Of a DNA stretch of 57,408 nt, positions 51,975-57,408 are shown in pieces. The stretch is from Pseudomonadota bacterium. Its GTDB lineage: Bacteria; Pseudomonadota; Gammaproteobacteria; Burkholderiales; Methylophilaceae. Positions within the stretch are counted from its first letter, which is position 1, and each line of letters opens with the position of its first letter. The stretch spans positions 1 through 57,408 of the forward strand of contig JAGVMP010000002.1 in assembly GCA_020053735.1 (NCBI GenBank). Reading direction: 5' to 3'. Under the pieces are notes generated by a model. It was not told the origin of the DNA. It ran no database searches and saw only the letters and a list, made by a program, of their open reading frames with translations. Position numbers and translations under genes: made by a program.

Positions 51975-53414
51975 TTATTTGGTTTCTTCTTGTAGTTGAA
52001 TGCGTGAGTATAGTGTCGTTCGATTAATACCCAACATTTTTGCAGCTTGACTTAAATTGCCGTGGGTAATCCGCATCGCGGCATCTACATAAGCTTTTTC
52101 CCATGATTTCAACACTTGGCCTAAGCTTACATTGGCCTCATTCTGCAAGTGTTGCAAGGCATAACCGGACAAATCACCATTGTTGCTAATAACGGCACTG
52201 CCACCATCTACCTCGTTTTGGCGCGACAAATCTAGCTCTGCCGACAGTTGCAACTCATTCACCGTTTGGCCAGCGTATTTAGCGATGAGGCGGATAATAA
52301 TGTTACGTAGCTCGCGCACATTGCCCGGAAAGTGGTAGCTTAGCCAGCGCGATTTTGCGCACTCATCCAACTTAAACGCTTGCTGTGCAGTTTCACGCGC
52401 ATAAAACGTATTGAAATGGTCGAGTAAAATCAGACTGTCTTCCGCTAAATCACGTAGCGGCGGCACTTTAACGGCGAAAACGCCCAAGCGGTGATACAAG
52501 TCACTTCTAAAATTACCGGCACGCACTTCAGCACGTAAGTCTCGGTTAGTGGCAGCGACCACACGTGCCTTGCTTTTGCGCACTTGCGTTTCGCCTACGC
52601 GTGTGTACTCGCCGTTCTCTAATACACGCAATAATTTAGCCTGCATTTCTAGCGGTAATTCGCCTATTTCATCTAAGAAAAGCGTACCTTCGTTGACATC
52701 TTCAAAATAGCCCGCGTTGGCTGTGTTAGCACCTGTAAACGCACCCTTAGCATGACCAAATAAAATAGATTCTGCCAACATGGGCGAAATGGCGGCGCAG
52801 TTAATCGACAAATAGGGCTGTTTATTGCGCTTGCTAAAACGGTGAAAGTTGCTGGCGACACGCTCTTTACCGCTACCCGATTCGCCCTCAATCAATACAG
52901 GAAATGGTGAATCTGCAAATTGGCGAATTTGTGTAATCAGCGTTTGCATCGGCAAGCTTTCGCCTATCATGCCACCATTTTTGTCTTCTTCTGGCTTAGG
53001 TAACGCCTCGCTAAGCTCAACGCTTTGTACTTTTAAGGAGTTTAAAAGCAGCTCTTTAAGCTTATCAACATCGCAAGGTTTGGGAATAAAATCAAGCGCA
53101 CCCAAGGCAAGCGCATGCTTAACGTTGACGTCATCACTTTGGCCAGAAAGCACGTGTATTTTCATGCTGGGCGAATGTGCAAGTAGCTCGCCAATCAGTT
53201 TAAAACCTTCATCTGGCTTGTGCTGCATGGGCGGCAAACCCAAATCCACCAATGCCAGCGAGGGCGGCTCGTCTAACTGTCTGAGTAAACTTTTAGCCTG
53301 CGCGCGCGAATCTGCCACGCACACCTCGAAGTGTTTGCTTAGCACAAAGTGCAAGGTATCGGTAATGAGCGGGTCATCATCAATGATGATAAGCACCGGA
53401 CGGAGCTCAGCCAT
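51975..53414 (-). CDS. sigma-54-dependent response regulator of the pilus operon
   Basis: A 479-residue NtrC-family activator. The receiver domain (1-125) has DDDP acidic residues, the phosphate-accepting Asp in ALVDLGLPP and Lys in FIPKPCD. The AAA+ domain has GESGSGKE, the sigma-54 contact GAFTGA in HAKGAFTGANTANAGYFED, and GTLFLDEIGELP. The C-terminal Fis-type helix-turn-helix is NLSQAAKMLGINRTTLYSRI. Cognate kinase not in the window. It overlaps none and lies six bases upstream of the ExeA-like gene, so it is likely the first gene of the pilus operon and its regulator. Confidence 0.93.
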   Translation of the reverse strand: MAELRPVLIIIDDDPLITDTLHFVLSKHFEVCVADSRAQAKSLLRQLDEPPSLALVDLGLPPMQHKPDEGFKLIGELLAHSPSMKIHVLSGQSDDVNVKHALALGALDFIPKPCDVDKLKELLLNSLKVQSVELSEALPKPEEDKNGGMIGESLPMQTLITQIRQFADSPFPVLIEGESGSGKERVASNFHRFSKRNKQPYLSINCAAISPMLAESILFGHAKGAFTGANTANAGYFEDVNEGTLFLDEIGELPLEMQAKLLRVLENGEYTRVGETQVRKSKARVVAATNRDLRAEVRAGNFRSDLYHRLGVFAVKVPPLRDLAEDSLILLDHFNTFYARETAQQAFKLDECAKSRWLSYHFPGNVRELRNIIIRLIAKYAGQTVNELQLSAELDLSRQNEVDGGSAVISNNGDLSGYALQHLQNEANVSLGQVLKSWEKAYVDAAMRITHGNLSQAAKMLGINRTTLYSRIQLQEETK

Positions 53415-53509
53415 GCTTTATCCTTATCATTTACTACGGTTATTCTTATTTATTTTAAGGATACTATAACCGTTATAACGCGGGCTATCAAGGCAAGCTG
53501 AAAAGAAAT

Positions 53510-53554
53510 TGGGGTGGCTGATGGGGCTCGAACCCACGACAACAGGAATCACAA
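53510..53554 (-). repeat. tRNA-His 3' fragment, attachment-site scar
   Basis: On the minus strand the 45 bases run from the anticodon loop (TTGTGATTCCTG, anticodon GTG) through the T arm (GTGGGTTCGAGCCCCAT) to CACCCCA. The 5' half of the tRNA is replaced by unrelated sequence. This marks the end of the element to the right. The rebuilt intact tRNA-His should lie beyond the right edge. Confidence 0.88.
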
Positions 53555-53725
53555 CCCCATATCGAAACTTAAGTAAGAATCTGAACCTTAAAACCTTTTT
53601 TGCTTATTCATGTCTATTATTGTGTATCAATTTAGCAACGCATATCTGAGGCTTATATTTACAGCAATGTGAGGATATTAGACAATTTTTTGGTTACATT
53701 TAATTTACAATTGAGCCGAATATGC

Positions 53726-53755
53726 TTGCTTATTGTTACAAGTATTTGTTATGAT
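53726..53755 (+). promoter_or_regulatory. possible sigma-70 promoter of the Panacea operon
   Basis: TTGCTT and TATGAT are spaced by 18 bases, about 55 bases upstream of the start at 53812. The remainder of the 53555-53811 gap shows no gene. Confidence 0.35.
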
Positions 53756-53811
53756 TACGTTATAAGTGCATATATATAATAGAATTTTTTCATTTCTCGG
53801 GGTTGTGCTAA

Positions 53812-54369
53812 ATGTTCAATGAACGTAAAGTAGCCCAAATGGCAGCTTACATGCTTAAAAGGCGTGGTGGCACCATGTCTCATCTAAAGCTGATAAAGCT
53901 TCTTTATCTGGCAGACAGATCATCCTTAGCATCTTACGGCGCATCAATCTCAGGTGACACCTTCTACTCGTTACCTAATGGACCCGTGCTGTCTAGAACA
54001 TTAAACCTTATGGCGGGCGTTATTGAGTCTGAGGCGCAAGGCTGGGAAAGCTGGATATCAGATAGAGCTGAGCATCAGGTCTCGCTTAGAAAAGACTTTG
54101 ATCTAAATGACTTGGACTACTTAAGTAAAGCTGACATTACCATATTAGATAGTATATGGCAGCAGTTTGGTGCAATGTCTAGATGGCAGCTTGTTAACTA
54201 CACCCATGACGGCAACTGCCCAGAATGGGAAGATCCCAATGGCTCATCAATCACTATTACTCCTACTAGGATCTTTTCTGCCTTAGGAAAATCGAATGAA
54301 GAGGCATCGATTCTTGCTTCTGAAATTGAAGCTGCAAAATCAATAGACAGGCTTTTTGCTAGTTTATGA
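53812..54369 (+). CDS. Panacea-domain (DUF4065) antitoxin, PanA-type
   Basis: A 185-residue protein. Residues 1-135 have the Panacea features: an N-terminal AAYMLKRRGGTMSHLKLIKL LYLADR helix pair, YSLPNGPVLSRTLNLM, and SRWQLVNYTHDG. The C-terminal 45 residues may bind the toxin. PanA proteins neutralise very diverse toxins encoded next to them. The stop overlaps the next start by four bases (ATGA), giving antitoxin-toxin coupling. No ribosome site is strong; CGGGG lies 13 bases upstream. Confidence 0.88.
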   Translation: MFNERKVAQMAAYMLKRRGGTMSHLKLIKLLYLADRSSLASYGASISGDTFYSLPNGPVLSRTLNLMAGVIESEAQGWESWISDRAEHQVSLRKDFDLNDLDYLSKADITILDSIWQQFGAMSRWQLVNYTHDGNCPEWEDPNGSSITITPTRIFSALGKSNEEASILASEIEAAKSIDRLFASL

Positions 54370-54788
54370 GTTTGTTTTTGCCCTTTCAAAGGGCAACGCT
54401 ACTAATTCCATCTGCATCAACATCTGATGCAGATCGCAAACATCTATTTATATTACTCACAAGCCCGCATCCCCACCCTGAAAGCAACATTAAGTCTTGC
54501 CTCTTAGTAAGCGTATCCACCATAAAGCCTAAAATCCACTTTGATCCAGCCTGTAAACTATATAAAGGGGATCATCCCTTTATCAAAGAAGACAGCTTTG
54601 TTGTTTACAGACTTGCTCGTATCGAAACTACTGATAAGTTAATTAACGGCGTAAATCAGGGGCTTTTTTACCACAAAGAGTCTTTGGGAGAAGAGATATT
54701 CGCTAGAGTTTGCCATGGATTGGGTGAATCAATTTTCACAGCTCCTGCCATGCTTAGATTCTACGAATTGGCTACTGCCCAGAAATAG
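54366..54788 (+). CDS. probable toxin partner of the Panacea antitoxin
   Basis: A 140-residue protein, strand-rich, with HLFILLTSPHPHPE near 27-40 and FDPACKLYKGDHPFIKEDSF around 78-97. The layout recalls the PemK/MazF-like barrel toxins sometimes paired with Panacea antitoxins, but I cannot confirm the family. The start overlaps the antitoxin stop, which implies co-expression. If it is MazF-like it would be a ribosome-independent RNase; that remains inference. Confidence 0.6.
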   Translation: MSLFLPFQRATLLIPSASTSDADRKHLFILLTSPHPHPESNIKSCLLVSVSTIKPKIHFDPACKLYKGDHPFIKEDSFVVYRLARIETTDKLINGVNQGLFYHKESLGEEIFARVCHGLGESIFTAPAMLRFYELATAQK

Positions 54789-54869
54789 AGAGCACTTTCC
54801 TTCTTATGTAAATAAGGGTTGCTCAAATACCCTTTCTATCTTATTGTGCTCATATCAAAGGAGCAAGAT

Positions 54870-55361
54870 ATGAGCAACGAAAATTCCACTAAACCTCTAC
54901 CTGAGGACGCCATTACTCAAAAGCTTGAAAAAAACAAATCACTTACTTACAAGGCATTTGATTTAATAACAGATGCAATTCTGCCGCTCCCTAAGCGTAA
55001 GAGTAAAAACGAAGTAATTGCTAAACTCACTGATGAACAAGTTCAAAAGATATCTGATATCCAAGAAAATGCCATTGCTGCGTTCACAGGCCAGCTAGAT
55101 GAGCTTGAGTCTGCTCTAGGCATGCTGGCAATGGGTCATCACTTTGGCTGGAAGGTGCTATATATGATTCATAGCAAAAAAACTATACGCAAATATGAAG
55201 ATATTTTAGGTGTAAAAATACGCGATATTTTTCCTGAGAAAGGTCCAAGTAGTTATCGCTCATTTGGTCTTAATCTTGCTGAGAAAATTGGTAATTTTTG
55301 GAAAGTTGCAGGCGGCGATATCAAAATACCAGATCGACGCAAGGTTGATTATGAAGGATGA
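54870..55361 (+). CDS. element protein of unknown function
   Basis: A 163-residue protein starting MSNENSTKPLPEDAITQKLE after AAAGGAGCAAGAT (54857-54869), the strongest ribosome site of this element; an open frame reaches up to 54819 without support. It is helical and charged, with LELA-type heptads around ISDIQENAIAAFTGQLDELE; no membrane segment. I do not recognise it. It lies between the toxin-antitoxin pair and rep, so may act in regulation or copy control. Confidence 0.7.
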   Translation: MSNENSTKPLPEDAITQKLEKNKSLTYKAFDLITDAILPLPKRKSKNEVIAKLTDEQVQKISDIQENAIAAFTGQLDELESALGMLAMGHHFGWKVLYMIHSKKTIRKYEDILGVKIRDIFPEKGPSSYRSFGLNLAEKIGNFWKVAGGDIKIPDRRKVDYEG

Positions 55362-55382
55362 ATTATATTTCCTTAAGGGCAC

Positions 55383-55411
55383 TTGACAAATCCTTAGTTT
55401 AAACTCATAGT
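55383..55411 (+). promoter_or_regulatory. promoter of the rep gene
   Basis: TTGACA (55383-55388) is followed after 17 bases by CATAGT (55406-55411), the latter in the left arm of the hairpin that contains the rep start codon. A start near 55418 would give a leader of about 18 bases without a normal ribosome site. Confidence 0.45.
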
Positions 55412-55438
55412 AGAGAAACTTGATATTTCTCTACTATG
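55406..55438. repeat. 13-bp perfect inverted repeat over the rep start codon
   Basis: CATAGTAGAGAAA (55406-55418) and TTTCTCTACTATG (55426-55438) flank the 7-base loop CTTGATA. The last three bases are the rep ATG. It could be an operator, a translation-blocking hairpin, or the nick site for the Rep protein. Confidence 0.85.
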
Positions 55439-56578
55439 AACGAATTTAACACATCTAAATTTGGTTTAAATGAAACCACCATCGGCTCGGAGATTTGGAC
55501 GGATGCGCCAGCACCGTCAAAATCATCGAACGAAGGCGGAATAGCATCTATTCAAGCTTCCACGATGCAGCAAACCTCAGAAGACCCCCGTCTGGTAATA
55601 CGGGGGGAAAGTTTAAATAATACTAATAATGATAGTAGTGAAAGTTTTGAGCTTTTTAGTATTAATGGCAAGCCAACTCTTATATCGACCCCGTTACCTA
55701 AAGCTGATGGTGAACCTTATGCAGCAATCACTGATTTTCTAAACTGTACTTTTTCTTTTAAAGAATTTGATCTTGATTCTGTAATTTTTGATTTGGTAAA
55801 CTGTTTAGGCTCTAGTTTTTCACCAGTTAAAAATAGATTTAAAGGTTTACATGGCTGGGAACAGTCAATCCAGCTTGGCGAATCAAAAACATTCTTCGCA
55901 TATGGTGGCCAAAATAATACTGCCTTTATATCCATACCAGCTGAAGGCTGTCATATGGTATCTAGCTGGAATAATTTAACCATCCTCTTACAAGATAATT
56001 TTAAAGCTAAAATTACTCGCTGGGATGGAGCAATTGACGATTACTACGGTATTTATAATGTTGATCTTGCTGTTAAGTTATATGAAGAGGGTATGTTTAA
56101 TGCTGGTGGAAAAACTCCATCATGCAATCAAATTGGTAATTGGCTAAAGCCTGATGGTAGCGGTCGCACTTTCTATGTTGGAAAGCGCAAAAATGGAAAA
56201 ATGTTGCGTATTTATGAAAAGGGTATGCAGCTTGGTGCCAAATTCCATCCATGGGTTCGCTGGGAGCTTGAGCTTCACAATAGAGATCGCATTATTCCTT
56301 TTGATGTTTTAATGGAGCCTGGCAAGTATGTTGCTGGCTCATATCCTAATGCCACTGGCTGGATTCAGGAAAAAATGGAGAGGATCAAGACTTTACAAAA
56401 TACTACTAAAATCAGTTATGACTTCTTAACAACATGTGCGTCACAAGGATATGGCAAGCATATCAATGTGATGTTAGAAATTGAAGGATCTGCAGAAAAA
56501 GTTATTGAAAAACTAATACGTCAAGGCATTCCAAAAAGATTAAATATACCAATTCTTGCTAATAATGAGGGCTGGTAA
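55436..56578 (+). CDS. Rep_trans-family replication initiator
   Basis: A 380-residue protein. The C-terminal two-thirds match the replication initiation factor (Rep_trans, PF02486) family: ITRWDGAIDDYYG, RTFYVGKRKNGKMLRIYEKG, GAKFHPWVRWELELHNRDR. This family nicks DNA with a catalytic Tyr for rolling-circle replication of plasmids, ICEs and filamentous phages. The N-terminal 90 residues are Ser/Thr/Asn-rich and unique. The start codon lies in a strong hairpin. DUF4224 and integrase genes follow immediately. Confidence 0.88.
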   Translation: MNEFNTSKFGLNETTIGSEIWTDAPAPSKSSNEGGIASIQASTMQQTSEDPRLVIRGESLNNTNNDSSESFELFSINGKPTLISTPLPKADGEPYAAITDFLNCTFSFKEFDLDSVIFDLVNCLGSSFSPVKNRFKGLHGWEQSIQLGESKTFFAYGGQNNTAFISIPAEGCHMVSSWNNLTILLQDNFKAKITRWDGAIDDYYGIYNVDLAVKLYEEGMFNAGGKTPSCNQIGNWLKPDGSGRTFYVGKRKNGKMLRIYEKGMQLGAKFHPWVRWELELHNRDRIIPFDVLMEPGKYVAGSYPNATGWIQEKMERIKTLQNTTKISYDFLTTCASQGYGKHINVMLEIEGSAEKVIEKLIRQGIPKRLNIPILANNEGW

Positions 56579-56580
56579 AA

Positions 56581-56805
56581 ATGAGCCTACTGGGTGTTTT
56601 ATTTTTGTCTTCTGAGGAGTTAAAAAGCTTAACTGACCGCAAAGTCGCCAAAGCCCAAATCAATTGGCTGAAAAAACAATCATACCCTTTTGAAATTAGC
56701 GCTGCTGGCAAACCAAAAGTTTTACGCTCTTTAGTTATTGACCGACTCAGCAATACTCATCAATCCACCAACACTAACGAACCAGATTTTGATGCTATTA
56801 GATAG
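56581..56805 (+). CDS. DUF4224 domain protein
   Basis: A 74-residue protein. LSSEELKSLTDRKVAKAQIN, then WLKKQSYPFEISAAGKPKV is the DUF4224 pattern, found directly before phage integrases, likely a small DNA-binding directionality factor or regulator. It begins two bases after the rep stop and ends ten bases before the integrase, so the three genes form one transcript. Confidence 0.82.
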   Translation: MSLLGVLFLSSEELKSLTDRKVAKAQINWLKKQSYPFEISAAGKPKVLRSLVIDRLSNTHQSTNTNEPDFDAIR

Positions 56806-56815
56806 CGGAGTATAA

Positions 56816-57328
56816 ATGGGTCGTCGTCGCAAAAATAATTTTAACTTACCGCCTAGAATGTACCTAAAGCATGGTGCTTATTACTACGTCTCAAGAGAAA
56901 ATAAATGGACTAGGTTATCAGATAATAAAGCTGTCGCATTTTCTAAGTGGGCTGAAATTGAAGGTGAAACACCAAGAGACTTAGGATCAGAAAAACCGCC
57001 TGCTGGGTCAATGGCTGCATTGATTGATAAATACATGATTGAGATAGCACCCAAAAAGGCAAAGTCAACTTATACAGGCAATTTAATTGAAGCCAAAAAT
57101 CTTAAAGATGTATTTGGTAAAACTCTAGTTCTAGAAGTTAGACCTATGCATATTGCAAAATATTTAGATATACGTGGCATTAAAGCACCTATCAGAGCAA
57201 ATAGAGAAATATCCTTACTCTCACATATTTTCAGCTATGCAATGCGCTGGGGTCAAATAGACAGAAACCCTTGTCTTGGTGTAGCTAAACATCCTGAAAA
57301 GGGTCGTGATGAGCTAACCCTGATTTGA
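56816..57328 (+). pseudogene. tyrosine integrase truncated by an IS insertion
   Basis: Only the N-terminal 170 residues remain: MGRRRKNNFNLPPRMYLKHG through an arm-binding and SAM-like core-binding domain (STYTGNLIEAKNLKDVFGK, REISLLSHIFSYAMRWGQID, RNPC). The frame leaves family sequence around GRDE and stops at 57328. The catalytic domain with R, H and Y is missing. The break coincides with the presumed end of an insertion sequence at about 57321. The element is therefore probably unable to excise with its own integrase. Confidence 0.85.
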
Positions 57329-57408
57329 CGGACACTTTTTAAAAGAGGACAGTATAGTCCAAACTTTAGGGAGTGTTTATGGGTAAAGAAATACAAGCAG
57401 TTAAAAGC
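57321..57408 (+). mobile_element. insertion sequence, left end (IS3-like, tentative)
   Basis: Sequence from TGATTTGACGGACACTTTTT onward is not integrase. The run leads within 60 bases to a ribosome site and a start codon, as at the left end of IS3-type elements. The exact end and family need the part outside the window. Confidence 0.6.
57379..57408 (+). CDS. start of an IS transposase gene, cut by the window edge
   Basis: ATG at 57379 follows GGGAG (57369-57373) and encodes MGKEIQAVKS up to the edge. Such a start is compatible with an IS3-family OrfA, but ten residues are too few for certainty. Confidence 0.5.
   Translation, partial: MGKEIQAVKS

Larger units (their letters stand above)
53510..57408. 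mobile_element. tRNA-His-integrated element, left part
   Basis: It contains a Panacea toxin-antitoxin pair, an unknown gene, a Rep_trans initiator, DUF4224 and a tyrosine integrase, all on the plus strand. The left boundary is the tRNA-His scar. The integrase is broken by another IS. Rep plus integrase suggests an excisable rolling-circle or inovirus-like element; no coat or secretion gene is visible in this part. Confidence 0.75.

Noticed and set aside
53510-53554. Functional tRNA-His gene
   Set aside because: Only the 3' part from the anticodon loop is present; D arm and 5' acceptor are missing.
54814-54834. Terminator after the toxin gene
   Set aside because: AAGGGT/ACCCTT is a 6-bp stem with a long loop and no clear T run, so too weak to list.
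1-57408. CRISPR array
   Set aside because: No regularly spaced direct repeats were seen; the only long repeats are the tRNA-Phe scars and inverted repeats noted above.

Overview
The window most resembles a betaproteobacterial methylotroph of the Methylophilaceae type (Methylotenera/Methylophilus-like). This is inferred from an FNR-controlled cbb3 oxidase block (ccoNOQP, ccoG, ccoI, ccoS, hemN, fnr), a cupredoxin of the kind annotated as a methylamine utilization protein, a DUF3034 protein, and an MSHA-like pilus locus. No rRNA gene or complete canonical tRNA gene is present. A core chromosomal segment (about 10.7-53.5 kb) is flanked on both sides by elements integrated in tRNA genes.

Left accessory region (1-10722). 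An IS66-family element enters from the left edge and ends at 2607. It carries a HigB/HigA-type toxin-antitoxin pair between tnpB and tnpC. Beyond it lie a small ORF, a 90-nt tRNA-like sequence that touches a HEPN-like gene, a DUF3631 ATPase and a tyrosine integrase. Two 46-bp copies of the 3' part of tRNA-Phe (7463-7508 and 10677-10722), each followed by a copy of the tRNA terminator, act as attachment-site scars. They bracket a 3.2-kb cassette of BLUF photoreceptor, EAL phosphodiesterase and PAS-GGDEF diguanylate cyclase, which looks like a mobile light/c-di-GMP module.

Core region (10723-53509). First comes a sulfide/persulfide detoxification locus: a BigR-type ArsR regulator, TauE, two YeeE/YedE half-transporters and a divergent ETHE1-like persulfide dioxygenase. 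OmpW and the cbb3 oxidase/haem/FNR block follow, with five FNR boxes of the TTGAT-N4-ATCAA type at ompW, hemN/fnr, ccoN and ccoI. Next are a DUF3034 gene; an exported truncated haemoglobin, cupredoxin and GGDEF-EAL unit; a rhodanese, TusA and DsrE2 sulfur relay; a BFD-like ferredoxin with valS; GIDE/LemA membrane proteins; a photolyase-like protein with apparently swapped domain order; NfeD/stomatin; MoeB; and a long MSHA-like pilus operon running from a sigma-54 activator down to two pilin-like genes.

Right accessory region (53510-57408). A 45-bp 3' fragment of tRNA-His marks the end of another integrated element. It carries a Panacea-domain toxin-antitoxin pair, a Rep_trans replication initiator whose start codon lies in a perfect 13-bp inverted repeat, a DUF4224 protein and a tyrosine integrase. 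The integrase is cut off by a second insertion sequence at the right edge.
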